Shown here: positions 1 through 13,270 of the stretch, one piece after another
How the letters are laid out: the number at the start of each line of letters is the position of its first letter
Numbering within the stretch: position 1 is the stretch's first letter
Assembly (NCBI GenBank): GCA_029891385.1
Contig: CM057226.1
Coordinates: 91,396,977 to 91,460,976, forward strand
Length of the DNA: 64,000 nt
Source: Erythroxylum novogranatense
Lineage: Eukaryota; Streptophyta; Magnoliopsida; Malpighiales; Erythroxylaceae
Reading direction: 5' to 3'
Made by a program: the position numbers and the translations under genes
Notes under the pieces: model-generated
Seen by the model: only the letters and a program-made list of their open reading frames with translations
What the model was told of the DNA's origin: nothing
The model's database searches: none

Positions 1-1181
1 TGAGGTATTTTAGACTAGGAAAATATTCAAATAAGAGACAAATAGAAGTGTGACAATTGTATTATAAATTAATTGACAAATGGATAAATTATGGAATAAC
101 AAATGAATAAAATCATGTGTGACATGTGGACCTATAGCTATGAGACAAATGGTAGCTTGTCTAGTGGACAAGTGGAAGACATGCAATGAAAACATGTGTT
201 AAAACACTAATGAAACATCTAGGCACATTTTTTGACAAAGAACAATTCTGCATTCATGAACTTCCTTCTTGCTTTGCCATCACCGAAACATTATCTTGTT
301 CATTTATGTATATTAGCTTTTGGATAATCTATCAATGTTACACCTTGCAAAGTCTTCTGCCATTAGAGGTTTTTGATTTTTACTAAATCCTAGTGTCTTT
401 CCAACACCGAAATCTCTTGTTTGCACTCCAAATTTCTAGAATTTTGCTAAAGAGAGAGAAGCTAAGCCAAGTTTTATGTATATTTTAATGTTTTAAATGG
501 ATGCATGAGTGAATGGTTTATATTTTCATGCTTGTGGATTGTTGCATGCGTAAATGGTGTTGATGCATGTGTGGTTGTGAAAGAAGAAGCAAATTCGGTG
601 ATATGATTAACAAGATGAAGGGTTATAGTCATTGGAATATAGTATATGCAGTATTTTACTAAACATACATCTATATTTAAGGCATAACTTAATCTGTGAA
701 TATCCAAATTGGATGGAGTATGATTTAGAGTAAACTAGAGACATAGAACTACATTTTTTATGAAGAATTGAAGTCGAAATATTCCCTTAAGAGTATGGAA
801 ATTTGGCTTGAAATTGAAATTGTCCAGAAAGATTAAAAACGCAGTAGTGAGAGAAAGCTTGTGTAAGTTTTGGTTTTGATGATCAATTATGGGAGTAGAA
901 ATGCAAAGAATATAAGTTAGAAATAGTGTAGGAACCGTGAAACAAGGAAAGAGAGAAAGTGCATAAAATGTTGTAAACAAATGTTGAAGTGATGAATAGT
1001 TGTGAAAAATTTCTGGTTTTGGTATTTGTAACTAATCTTTCATTTTGAGTTGTTTTATCATAAAATAAGATGTATGGGTGTAAAAATGAATAGAATATGA
1101 ATTAGGGATGAATTAAGGAGAAGAGAAGAACATTTGCGATTTATCGAAAAATGGTTGTTGAAGAAGATGGGAGTTCATAAT
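1..1181. other. AT-rich sequence, no gene recognised
   Basis: The stretch is low in GC. Only short chance reading frames are present (under about 90 codons), with no domain, splice structure or transposon terminus that I recognise. It could be the flank of, or an old part of, the LTR-like sequence that follows. Confidence 0.5.
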
Positions 1182-2749
1182 TGTTGCACCCGAAAGGTTG
1201 ACTCACCTTGAACAACTTTGCTTCTTTTGATCATAACTTTGTCATCCGACCACCAAATGACATGAGACTTGAACCAATAGATTCCTAACAAATATTCTAC
1301 CTCTTCACAAAAATTAGTAGCTTTTTGAATTGATTTGAAAAATATTGATTGGATGAAATTAAGGAAATGTGCTAGAATGTCATGAACTGGAGAATTTTCA
1401 TTAAACATGCTTCGATATTTTGATATATAGATTTTCAAATGAGTTGATTCTTAATTCAGATTAAACTTGAGACACATGTATGCAACTTTTTTTAATAATT
1501 AAAATTCTAATTCTGCCTATATAAGACGTTCAAAAGTGGCATGAAATTGAATCTTGACTTAGGCTGTGGCACTATAAGGGACAAAAATCATATCTTATTT
1601 TATTGAATAAACTGTATTGATGTAGGCTGAATTAGGCTAATGTGTCTTCACCAAAGTTGTAGCTTTTTCTCTTAGCTTTAAATTGGTATAAAGTTTGCAA
1701 TTTTTGGATATTTTAATTGAGAGATATGGGTTGTAAAACTTGAATGCATGATCATGCTCTAGCCAATTTCAAATAGACACTGTCTGTGGTTTTTTGAGCA
1801 TAACTCATTGAATAATAAAACAAATTGTATGATCTTAGTATCATTAGAAACTTAAGACATAGAGGAACAATTGTCTAGCCGAGAGTGTTACAGAAATACA
1901 TCATTTTCTTGATCTTATTGATCATGCAAAGTTGACTCAAATGAGGTGCTTCCAGCAAAAGCTGGAATAGTAATTGAATGTATAAATTTTGGAAATTTTG
2001 AAGTAAAATTGATGTTTACATCATTTTAGTAAGGAAATATACCCGAGAATTTGTCATGAACATCTATCATACATATTCAGTATACATAAATGAATTCTTA
2101 ATCATGCACAATAGTAATTTCTATATGTGTTAAATGTTATGGAGGAATGCATAGAGCGATCACTTCTAGATATTACCGGGACTTCGAGGCAATAAGCCAT
2201 AAGAGAACTTTTGTGAGTAATCTTAGATGGTCACACCTTACTTTGTTCTGCTTGTCGAATTTGATTTATGTTGATTGTATTCTGAATTACAGACAATGAT
2301 TGTCCGAGGCATTTGATGCATGCTTATATTTTTAGAAGTGCTACTTGCATATGAATATTATTGACTACTTGCTTTGCACATAAAATAATGTTGTTTTGTT
2401 TTAAAGCTGTTGAGTCCTAGTTGTGGTAAATAGACATGCCTAGAAGAGTCTGCAGCTGCACCTATGACACTTCGATGTCGAGATTTCGATCTCTCCTGTA
2501 TAAATCTCGTTACCCGCTTTTGTAAATGGCTTAGCAGTCATTTGATTTTGTATTCTAATATATGTTTGATTTTGTCATAAACAAATTTGTATTCTGATTT
2601 TAAATGGTTTATACCTTCTTTTGATATTCAGCTCTGTTAACTATAAAATTTGTTCTGAAATATATTATGTTTGATTTATTGTTAAAACAATCTGTTAATG
2701 CATGTTTATGTTATTACATGATTCAGTATGATGAGTTATCACTTTATAT
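1182..2749 (+). other. Possible upstream part of an old LTR
   Basis: The segment begins TGTTGCACCC, which resembles the TGTAACACCC terminus of the LTR family seen at 18,841 and 22,268, and it leads into a clear LTR end fragment at 2,750-3,198. There is no coding potential. I found no target-site duplication around 1,182/3,198, so the left boundary is a guess. Confidence 0.25.
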
Positions 2750-3198
2750 ATTGATTAGTTATTACTCGCTAAGCTATATGCTTAACACAATATATTTGCC
2801 CTGTGTAGGTTTAGAGTGAGAATTGTAAAGACTGGGATGAGTCAACCGCAATGGCCAATAGAGTCTGAGTCTTGTTTAGATAAAAATGTATTTTGAGTTT
2901 ATCTTGGCTTGTATATAAAGTGTATGACTCTGAATTGTTGTAAGTTTTTGTAATAACTATGTTTTAAGCTGGTTTCAATTTTTGAAACAAATTTGTTTTA
3001 TGTTCATGTGATATAATGTATGTATGCTTTGAACAAGTTTGGAATGACTTGTAATGTATATTTGGTTCAGTTTCTAAAAATACATGTAATGAATGTTTAT
3101 TATGTTTTGAAATATTTCCGCATCAGTCTGTTACTTGTTTCTGTTTGTGAGTCAGATGTGGCACTCTTATATCCTCCTAGGGGGTATTGGGCGTCACA
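2750..3198 (+). mobile_element. LTR 3' end fragment, same family as the 18.8-23.5 kb element
   Basis: On the plus strand this matches, in order, the reverse complement of the LTRs at 18,841-20,070 and 22,268-23,488. Shared blocks include a 'tcgctaagctat' stretch, 'tttgcccygtgtagg', 'gtcaaccgcartggcc', and a terminus with 'gggggtatt' then 'gggcgtcaca' (GGGTGTTACA in the intact copies). The divergence marks it as older than the 18.8 kb element. It shows this LTR family has amplified here more than once and in both orientations. Confidence 0.7.
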
Positions 3199-3699
3199 GT
3201 TACTAAGCATAATTTGTGAATTATATAAAATTTTATTTCTTTGTTAAATTTCATATTATAATTAAAATGGAAAATAATTTTAATTTTGACTCAATAATTC
3301 TATTCAGTAAAATTAACATAAAATAATTTTCAAACATAATAACTATTTTTAAGCACTTTGATTAATAAAAAATTTAAAAATATTTTATATTAAATATAAA
3401 TTTTTTCAATTTAGTATTGTCTTAATCTATAAATTTGAGTTGACATTTTGGTATTTAATCGTATATTAACGGTGAATATAAATAAAATTTGAATTTGGTA
3501 TAGTATAAAGAAATCTGGTAGCAATTTTTAGGTAATATGGTTAGTACTGGTATGAAATTCGATATATTAATTTGGTAAGCCAACAATTTAGAGTCAAGTA
3601 ACAGGGTCAATATAATTGTTTTTTTATAGGCCTAACATATTTATATGCAATAGCCTGCAAATCATATATAATTCATTTGGTGAGCCAACAAATCAAAGG
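3199..3699. other. AT-rich spacer, nothing recognised
   Basis: Runs of A/T without an open frame, repeat unit or terminus that I can name. It separates the LTR fragment from the 3' end of a LINE remnant. Confidence 0.5.
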
Positions 3700-4630
3700 T
3701 TTTTTTTTAAATTAAAAGAATTCATCCATAAGTCATGAAAGGCATCAAAAGGAGACATGACAAGGCTGTGCCAAACTAGTTTAATGAGATTACATCAATC
3801 TTTACAACTATTTTATATAAGGACTACTAGAAATCATAAGTTAACATGTTAAAGATTCCTTCTTCTTTTAAGAGAGTGACTCAGTTTTTCAGCAGCTTAG
3901 TGACAGCAGTATATCCTGTGAGCATAATTTTTAGTTTTACAATTGTTGAACAATCTTTGATTCCTTTCCATCCATTTTGCATACACTAAGGAGTTTAGGT
4001 TTTGACAATTTTTAATCTTCCTCCAATTTTTGGTACTGATTTTTAGCCCACACCAATATCTTATCCCAATTAGCAACTTGGCAAAACAAATTCATTGTGT
4101 GTTGCATTCTCGCCCAAATTGTGGCTGTGTAATTGCATTGGAAGTAAAGATCAATAGTTTCAACTTCTATGTAGTATAACATACAGAGCTGATCATTAGA
4201 TCCCTCAACTCTTTCCTTAGTTTTCAGCCTTCATCTAGATAGTAACCATGTGATAAATTTGCTTTAGGAATTAAAAAATCTTTCCAAACAATGTTGTAGT
4301 AGGGAATGAGACAAGTATGAGGCTTGAGAGGTTTAAAACATGAGTTAGAGAAGTCTCCATTTCTATTGATGGACCGTATGGATTTATCAGTGGGGGGTTG
4401 GGCAAGTAATTGCAGAAGTAATTCAGCCATGTTCCAGCACCCTTAGCAGTTACTAGCCATATGTTCTGAACTATGACCTTCTTGACTCAAGCTTGGATTG
4501 GAATTCCGCTAATGAAGAAAGAGATATCTCCTCTGATAATTAGAGGCCTTTGATTGGTCCAATCGTCAAGCTAAAACTAAGTGTCTTCACCATTCCTAAC
4601 TTAAATTATGATAAAGGGATATATAATTTG
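3700..4630 (-). pseudogene. LINE remnant: reverse-transcriptase zinc-binding (zf-RVT) region and 3' tail
   Basis: Read on the minus strand, the translation contains broken pieces of the zinc-binding domain that follows the reverse transcriptase in plant L1 LINEs, including 'ETIDLYFQCNYTATIW' (family pattern: ET.DHLFF.C.Y...IW). The T9 run at 3,700-3,708 is the expected poly(A) tail on the minus strand. Several stops interrupt the frame, and the element is truncated at its 5' side near 4,630. A second LINE of the same kind lies at 35.3-50.6 kb. No function is expected. Confidence 0.6.
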
Positions 4631-4830
4631 TTTTTTTCTGAGCATTTGTACGAAAGGCTATGAATGTTCTTTCTTTGCCTTAATTTATAAATTGTTATAT
4701 ACATAACTTCATTTAAAAATGTTTTACAAGTTCTTATGTACATTCAAAATTTGTCCATGCACACTCGAATTTAAATGCTCCAGTCATAAAAATAAAAAAG
4801 CTTCCTATTTATTAGTAAATCTTATATTGT

Positions 4831-5211
4831 TCAAGCGTAGAAATATGGTTTGGTGATTTCTTTGCCGGTATTGGTTCTAGCAAGCAACAATAGTTTAAAA
4901 CAAACATCAACTTCACCTCGCACCTGCGGATTAAAAGAAATTGGCAAATCAAGGACTGCTTCCCTTTGAATAAACGTAATGCCTTGAGTCTCAATCGTCT
5001 CGAACGATTTGCTAACATTATCAATGTACAAACAGGTAACATAAGGAACTGAAGATATAAAACATAATTGCAGGTGAGATGAGTCAAGGAAACTTGGCAG
5101 TATATAAACAAATGGATTGTCACCAAGAAACTGTTCAAGTTGAACAATTTGAGCTTCAACGAAATCTATAAGGAAAGATCCCAGCCCATGGTATCTTCCA
5201 CATACAACCTT
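4831..5211 (-). other. Unrecognised 125-codon open stretch downstream of CLF
   Basis: On the minus strand one frame stays open from about 5,211 to a TGA at 4,831, preceded by an AG that could be a splice acceptor (GAAAG/GTTG). The peptide starts 'VVCGRYHGLGSFLIDFVEAQ' and looks protein-like, with mixed charged and hydrophobic residues and no low-complexity bias. I cannot assign a family. It starts about 300 bp beyond the CLF stop, on the same strand, so it may be CLF 3' UTR that is open by chance, or the terminal exon of a lost gene. Codon 1 is not an ATG; the first internal ATG is at 5,031. Confidence 0.25.
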
Positions 5212-5518
5212 TCAACGAAAAAATTGGTCAAAAAGAATGTTTGGTTAGCTTTCTCAACCAATTGCGTCTTTACATTAAATGTGCAAATTGTATCTTATTG
5301 ATCCGTGAATTTGTAATTTTCTTTTCCTGGTTTTTTTGATTCGTCTACTCTAGAATAAACATATGTTGAAAACAAATTCCGGTTACCTTGAAGATGGCAA
5401 AGAACCTATTGTCTAACTCTAAGCCTCTAATTGTAAACTGATTCAGTGCTCCTATGCGTCAAAGAATGACAAATGCAGCAATCGTTTGGATGTTGTAAAT
5501 AAATAAGTCACCTTTATA

Positions 5519-8500
5519 TCAAGCAATTTTTTTCGCTCGACCACTTGGATGTGCACCATCCTCTTTTTTAGATACAGATGCCTCAGGTTTCCTTGCCCAG
5601 GCAGGAGCTCTGTCAGGATCATAACGATAGTCATAGAAAAGTTCTTCTCCTGCTGCAATTCTCTCCTTTGCAAATATGCCTACTCGATGATCCCCTGCAA
5701 CCATTATGACCTGCCATAAAATTGTTTAAGATGATGAAAACAAAATTATGAAAGGGGCAGCTCAAAGGTTCTGAAAGTATTCAAATGATAAATGCATGAA
5801 ACAGGCAGCTCAGATGTTCTGCAAGTATTCAAATGATAAATGCATAACAGCATAAGTATTGCAAAGCTCGTATGCAAAGAAAGTGACATTGATACCTTAG
5901 CATAACAATTAGGGTCTGGAGAGTGGTTGGCAAACTTCAACTTGTCGCCCTTCCGATAAGCATCAAGAACAAACTGCATTATACAGATTGGAAGCTCACA
6001 TGAACTATCAAACAAAAAATTTGAACCGTTTTACAAGGTTCCAAAGTATTAAGACGAATCATGCCTGATCATTTAAATTGAAGAGAAATGATGAATTTTC
6101 ACGATCATATATTTTCCCACGCTTGTCAGCCTCCCTGTGAGAGATAATCTCTCCGGTATACTCCCCTAAGTACTCGTGCTTGCCAGTGCTATTCTGCAAG
6201 GATAGATATTGGCACACATCAGCAATAGCAAAAGACCAAGAGAAAAACAAGATCAAATCAAAGCCATCACCTTCAAGAAAGCTCCCCAGCCAGATACATC
6301 AGATCTCCCAAGCAACACCTGCACAAGTATAGAATCAAGATCCGAAAATCCCCGTTAGAATAGTGTTTGCAGCCTAGAATAGCCATCTAGCGCCCCATTA
6401 TCTTACATTCCTAGACTATGGACAGACAATAAGAAACTTGACAACATGAGAACTCCAGAGGAGTTAGTGAAGAAGGAACCATATGTACACATTTTTGTCT
6501 TAAAGGTATTAGAATAGTTCATTCTAAGATCTTCCGAAAAAAAAAAAATCAGCTAAACAGCATAAGCAGTATGCTTATTCAATTCCCAAGAGCTAAAATA
6601 TTAACCCAACAAGAATCCTTGTATTTCGTCACTTTTTATGCCCAAATATGCCTTCATATGCTCTCATGTTTTCCACACAATAGAATGAAAGCAGAAGATA
6701 TGATTGCACATAGTTACCCTTTGTTGCTGCTTGAGAAGAAGCTTCATGTTTCTGCATTCGTAATTATCACCTCTTTGGCTGGGAATGCCCAGAGTGCCAT
6801 CACCACAACTGCAAAACATATGTACATCATCAACAGTAAAAAATCCTCCCTAGGATGACAAAACAATTCCAAAGCTGGTCAAAGCCAAAGCATACTAGAA
6901 TAAGTGAAAAAAACCAATGCTGATATTGTTAACACTAAGTTTATGCTGGATTTTTTGCAAGGTCATGTAGGTTCCAAAAAAATTTACTGCAAATTTAATC
7001 CAAAATGACAGCCCCCATTTCAACCATCACCAGTTACATGGAAGAAGATCAAGTAATCTATCTCCAATCCACATCTTGTTCAGGTATAGAAGGCAAAAAT
7101 GGATGGAAATAAACTGTTTAGAAATCTAAGGAACAGCAGTTTTGACTCACCTGACCCAACAATTTCTACAAACATCTGGATCACATTCCCTATCTGCAGC
7201 AAAACATGGGCACTGACGACTGCGACATTGACTTTTTGCACAATGACAGCCTCTAAACCGGTTCTTGCAACTTTTAGGACATCTAGATGTAAAAGGAGGT
7301 TGCCAGTAAATGATAAGTAAGAAACCCACATCACATATATCTCAGTTTTATAACTCAATGACATTTGATTATATAGGAGTCCCTCACCAAAAAAGAAAAC
7401 TTCTAACCATTTTAACCTGAAGAGGAGTTTAATTGAGGAAAGGAGAACAAAAGGACCTAAAAGCACTATAAAACCCATGCTTTAGTTTGAATTACGAATT
7501 GAAGGCTCACCCACAGTATTTCTCACAACATGTGCCATTTAGATGGCATGCACACTGCTTTCCACAAGCTGTTTGGCAATTACATGGGTTATACTGACGG
7601 CAGGGTTGATCTTTTCTTTCACTAATCCTCTTCCTAATAGAATGATAAGCAGTAGACTTCCATGAATATTTCAAGCGGCGAACTCTACCTCTTCTTCGTA
7701 AAAACCTTGATCTTCTTCTGACCATATTATTACCCTGATACCCATTTCAAAGAAGGAAATGAAAAACAAAATGACAGAAGAAACAGACAAGTTACTCACT
7801 AGTTAGGAAATATTCAAAACATGACTATTGAGCAAATTAAATGTCAACAAACCATTGAGCCACTTATGTCAAATTTGGAGTAGCCATCACCATGAAAATT
7901 AACATCACGTCCCTGACAAGCTAGCCTATTCTCAGACACGGTCATGTATTGGAAAACCTCCCAGCATGTCTTCAGACCAGTCAAAAGGTTTCTCGCAATC
8001 AAACAACTTTTATAGGAAACTAAATGTCAGATAGAGTATCCAAAAAATAGAATGTCTCACAAACTGCATGCAAAATGCATCAGCAGAATGATTATAGTTG
8101 AAGAATGCTCGCATACATACATTAAGCATATAGGACTTCACATTTTGTACAAAATCTTGCTTGAGGCAAAGGGACAGAAAAACTAGGTAAGAAAATGACA
8201 TGATAAAAGAAAAGGAAAAAGCTAACAAAGGTAAAAGACTCTAGTTGCATACAGTGAGTCTGACATCAATAACAATTATTTCCATGATAACAGGATAGCA
8301 TTGTTGACAAGGCAAAGTGCTAAGAGAACAAAAAAAGTTGCAAATAAATTACAGCAATCTATAGTTTCATTTAGTTTTGTTTCTTTTTCAATGGTTGATT
8401 CTATCTTACTATGTTTATTTTCTCTTTTTCCTTTCATGAAAAGAATATCTCTCATCTAAGTTATCAATAACAAATTAAATGCATAATATAAGAAAATTAA

Positions 8501-11500
8501 AAGCAGTAGTTGACCTGTTCCTCCCAAAAATCTCAATGCCTTTCTCAAATAGGCTTCTCTCAATGGCTTTCCAAGATATGTCTCCACTCAACTGCTTTTT
8601 AAATTTGCCTTCATCTAAAAATTCTTCTTTCTTCAGAATGCTGTCACTGGTAGTAACAGCTGGATCTGTAATCATCACCCTGTTATGAATTCTCACTCGC
8701 ATTAAGTTGTCAGCATCCTGAGCTGTCAATTCCTTCTTCCTAGACCTTCCAGTAAGTGAACATTTCATTTTCTTATGAGAAGAAACATCTTCATTTTCTT
8801 TCTGTGAAGTGGACCTAAGATTCAAATTATTTGGCAAAAGATCTCCACCAGCAACAGAATCAGAATCAGAAGCTCCCATCTTCTTCTGCCTTTTCTTCAT
8901 GCAATGAAGAACACGTTCAGCCATTCGCTTACTGTTCGGCTGTGAAATCTCTCCTTTCCCAATAAACTTAGCCTTGGAGGGAGACAGCTGAGTGGTTGAG
9001 GTGGTGTCCTGTTGAGTTCCTATATCTGAGTCACTACTCTCTGAAATGTTTTTCAAGTTTGCTGAAGCACTTTCACTTGAGTTGGATCTCACCTTCCTCC
9101 CAGCAGAATGAACAGAAGACTTCTTCCTAGACGAAACATGAAAACCTGCACGATCAAATGGATGAACAGAATGTTCTTCATTGTCACCATGTTCAGATGA
9201 ATTTACTGTAGCCTTTCTTTCTGACTTAAGAACCTGAAACGAATACAACGAAACTTTTTAGTTGTTTGATTATTAATTTTTTTAAGATGAATAGGCACAG
9301 AAAGAAATATGAATAGTGAACTATAAACTCACCACTTTGTAGCAGTGAGGACCGCAAGGTGCATTTTCCTCAACTAGATGACTCCATGGGGGTTGCTTTT
9401 CAACCTAGCCGTATGTTGTATCCAAAAAAAACTTATGAGATTCTCACCAGACACTTGTACATAAACTTGATAATTAGTCTTGCAGAATATACTTACAGGA
9501 AAGACAAGATCCTGTGAGCAACCATGCATTCTACAATCAAAAACCTGCCAATATGAACCAAAAGGAATAACATCTTAACTACACAAAGACCTGCAAACCA
9601 ATATGAATTAAAGAATTACTTACAAGACATCGACGACAAAACAGATTATCAAAAGAATCTAGAGCAGCTTCAAGATCCTTATTAAGAAGAGAATTCGTAG
9701 TTTGCATTTCGTTATCTCCATGCTTAGAATCTTCAGCAGCCTTTTCTTGCTTTGCAAGAATTTCATATCTTGCCTGCACATAAGATGTTTGCCTATGTTT
9801 CATATCTGTGTAAAGCCACCACAAGAAAAATACAAGCAGCTGGACCAAAGTTTACCTTATGACCAATCCTCTATCACATATTATTAAAGATGGTATAAAC
9901 ATCAATATTTCCTAAAACTGAAGAGGAGAATAGTTATTTAAAAAAGTTGATCAACATTGCCTCATTAATACATACCTTGACTTCACAAGGGCTTCTTGAA
10001 AGACACTGTGCCAGTGAATCCATCACAGAATCAGATAAACCAACTTCTTTAATAGTCATTCTGGTAAAATAATCCACAAGGACAATCAGCTTTTGTGAAA
10101 ATGCAGATAAAAGCACATGAGAATCTACAAGACAACTGTCAAATTTAACATGTAAAAAGCGTAATGCTTCTGAATTAAGGACCATCGGTAGAGATAGCAC
10201 ACTCTCACAAAAGTTGTGTTCAAAACATAACCGTCTTCAAAAAAAAGCTTACTAGTTTACAAAAACAATTAAGAAGTCACCAAATCAAGCAATAAACAGC
10301 TAAATAATACCTTTAGCATACACACATCTACACTTTTGAACACTAAATTATATTCGTACAAAATGTAATCAACTCTGAACTAATGCATTTATGAGCCCAT
10401 CTAACAAATAAAACTCTTATTCCATCAAAAGGCTGGAGGCTAATATGTAATGATTAAAACTCTTATTCCATCAATCCTAAAAACCTTAAATCGTCCAACT
10501 TTCCAGTTCAATTTACTTTAATAACTCTTATTAATAAAAATTGATCAATTTATTAATTAATCGATTAAATTTTTTAATTAATAAATTCTTATAAACTAAA
10601 AATTAGTTAATTTCATTTAATAATCTTTTTTCAATTAAACTTCAAATTCTTCGATGAGTAAAGATAATCTCCTTCAATCATATTTCAAATTCCTTAATTT
10701 TATTCAATCTTTAGCCAATTTTATAATGATCTAATGCCAATGGAAACTTTTAAACCTTAAACATCTTATCTTACCAATTTAACTTCCAATTCAGTCTTTA
10801 AAACTTTGCTAGTATGTAACTTAATTCCTACAGACTGTTTATCACTAGATCCAAAGAGCATACACCAACATATTACAGAAGTCCCTGGAAGGGTTAGATA
10901 ATTCACCTACAGAAAAACACACATGAAATGTTGGTGCGGTTGGCATCTATGTAAGTGAAGCAAGTAAAACTATTAATATTTCTTGGGTTTAAAGACCAAA
11001 TATTAGTGTTAATAGGTAACTTGCATTCATGTTATGTTACATAAATTGAGTGCAACCATAAGGTCAATGTTGTAATGCAGTGGCAAAAGAAGAGACTTAA
11101 AAAAGAACTTGTTTTAAGTCCAGTTCGTATAAGGCAGCAGCTATGGAGGACCAAGAAAGTGAGAATTGAATTGATGTACTAATATAGAAGTCTGTTGTCA
11201 GTAGATAAGAAATAATAGTAGTAGACAAACAAGTCCACAAACAAAAACAGAAAACTATTAAACCATTTAGCCAGCAGAAGATAAAAAATCAATATGTACT
11301 CAACAAGCCATACGCCAACAATAGCGTCAAATATAAACAGGAACTTAGAGATGGACAGCACTTATGGATCAAATTAAATAACAAGATTATACTAACCGAA
11401 GAATATAGTCCTCTGACTCAATAAAATCTCTCTTGTCCTCTTCATCGTCAATTACTTCCTCCTCACTATCACTGCAAATAAGTGCTTCACCACCGTTTTG

Positions 11501-13038
11501 GTCATAATATATTCTCCTTCGACCAACTATTGATTGATCCTCAGTCATTCTTTGATTCCTGCACCAATAATGCCGAAAGCATAAGGAAAAACTAAATTAG
11601 AGAATTGAGAATGGTAAGAACACGATAGATTACGTAACAGTTTTTTGAAAGATGAATCCAAAAGCCTGATACTGTGCATAATTGAGGTTGCTATCATAAA
11701 ATCTCCAACTGAACTTTACCATGCATCTCACTCTTTGAATATTGATTTCATGATGCAACAAAAAGTGAATACTCAAATCTCTTAAAGGTCTTCAAACATG
11801 CATACAAGAAAACAGAAAACCTTTCCGATACAAAGTAAATATGGCATATAAATGCTTAAGGGTAAGCTAGACGTTTTGTAAGAATCTTTGGAAGAGCGCA
11901 TGGTAATTTTAACAAACCTGTCCAAAAAAATCCATGCTGTGTAGGGTGGTAGTCTCTTAACCACTGGGAGCTTTATAGGCCAAACTGCATTCTTGACTAA
12001 AACATTTGAACCCAGAGCTCCCCCTGAACCCAGACTGCCTTCTTGAAAGCTGTGGCTATCCTCATCTCCATTACTAGAACCGCTACCACCACGCATACTA
12101 ATTGCATCATCTCGTCTTTTTGTCAGTAAATCTACACTGTTATCAGTGACACTAATCAAGCTATTTCTCCTTGCTTTTGACAAGTTAAGGAGATGAATCA
12201 TGAAGGAACCCAGCTTTTGTTTGTTCTCCTCCATTCTTCTCTGAAAAGTTTTAAAGAATCTGATTCATAAGTTACGAGCAGACCCAAATGCATTGGTAAA
12301 AAGAAATATCCGCAACCATGAAGACCAACCATTATATGGACACATCGGTCAGCTGCAACCCGCGTTTTTAGGGATTCAATAACTGGAATTTTTTCTTTAT
12401 TTGACAAAGCTATATCCTCAGGTACTACAAGCTGCAAGGGGGAAAAAAAAGTGTAAGAACCCATTCTTGTTATAATTCACAACCAAACAACATAGAAAGC
12501 AAGGGTGAGGAGAACGTACATTCTAAAACAGCTTAAGCACATTTCCAAGAAAATGAATCACTAGAAATTAGTTAAAAGAACTGAAAGCAAAGTAAAAAAC
12601 GAGTCACAAAATATTAAGAGAAGGGACCAACTGACCAAGCTTCAAGTTCAGTGAACTACACTAACAAATAAAATAATCCATCACAATGTCATGCGGACAA
12701 TTCCGATTTCACAGGAAAAAACCAGAATTAGAAAGAAAATCTATATACGTGTTTAAAATAACAGAATAACCACGTAAACTGATCTACATTTTCAGTTAAA
12801 GCACTTAACAAAATCCAAGTTCGATCGCCAACGCGTTTTAAGCTCGCGAGTCGTTAAACAAACGTTCAAACGATGACAGAAACGGCAAAAGAAGAGAAGA
12901 GAACAGCCATTGGGAATCATATAAGCGAATCTCCAAAGCAAGACCCACATGCAATCATAGATAAAAATTATAAACAGAATATTAAGCGAAGCATACCGGG
13001 GGCTCCGATCCGCGGGGCGGCGACGGTTTAGACGCCAT
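5519..13038 (-). CDS. CLF: CURLY LEAF-type histone H3K27 methyltransferase (E(z) homologue), 17 exons
   Basis: Catalytic subunit of Polycomb repressive complex 2, which trimethylates histone H3 Lys27 in the nucleus. Exons (plus coordinates, transcribed right to left): 12997-13038, 12330-12431, 11918-12240, 11397-11558, 9976-10060, 9624-9773, 9497-9544, 9333-9404, 8515-9233, 7853-8006, 7511-7734, 7151-7282, 6718-6808, 6271-6318, 6065-6193, 5896-5973, 5519-5710. These join without a frame break into 916 residues; Arabidopsis CLF has about 902. The N-terminus is short and Ser/Pro-rich. A Cys-rich zinc region (CRRCLVFDC...PCGPHCY) lies at about 281-326, followed by a charged, nuclear-localisation-like middle. 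The CXC pre-SET domain is at about 660-740, and the SET domain at about 766-885 with NHS at 843-845 and catalytic FYDYRY from 878. The C-terminal tail ending GRAKKIA, and the wording of the SET domain, fit CLF better than SWINGER or MEDEA. Intron 15 uses a GC donor; every other intron is GT-AG. The ATG is the first in frame and starts [14 protein letters not shown], as in CLF proteins. No damage is visible, so it is probably functional. Confidence 0.96.
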
Positions 13039-13270
13039 TGGCAGTCACGGCAGGAGGATCCCACTTACTCAGAGACAATGCCGTGGGAGAAAACGGAACG
13101 GTAACGGTGGAGAAACGAAGCGGATCCTTTTGGCCCGGGTCGGGTTTGGAACCCTAAAACTAAAAGTCGCATCTCTCTGACACAGAGATTCGGCAGATAG
13201 GTTGGTTACGTTTAATATTCCCTTCCTGGTGCGGCGAGCCGTTTTTGTAATCCCTTCAATTCATCAATAA
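13039..13270 (-). promoter_or_regulatory. CLF 5' UTR and proximal promoter
   Basis: This is a locally GC-richer segment just upstream of the CLF start codon. It contains an AACCCTAA motif at 13,150-13,157, close to the plant telo-box (AAACCCTAA). Telo-boxes are common near the start sites of housekeeping genes and are bound by TRB factors that recruit Polycomb. I see no clear TATA box. The transcription start cannot be fixed from sequence alone. Confidence 0.45.

Noticed and set aside
1182..3198. Full-length LTR of the TGTAACACCC family
   Set aside because: Only 2,750-3,198 matches the intact LTRs clearly; the left boundary has no flanking duplication.
4831..5518. Extra C-terminal exon of CLF
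   Set aside because: CLF proteins end at the conserved ...KKIA/KKLA tail, and the stop at 5,519 gives the normal length.
7080..7478. Separate 132-codon minus-strand gene
   Set aside because: It is another frame overlapping CLF exon 12 and its flanking introns.
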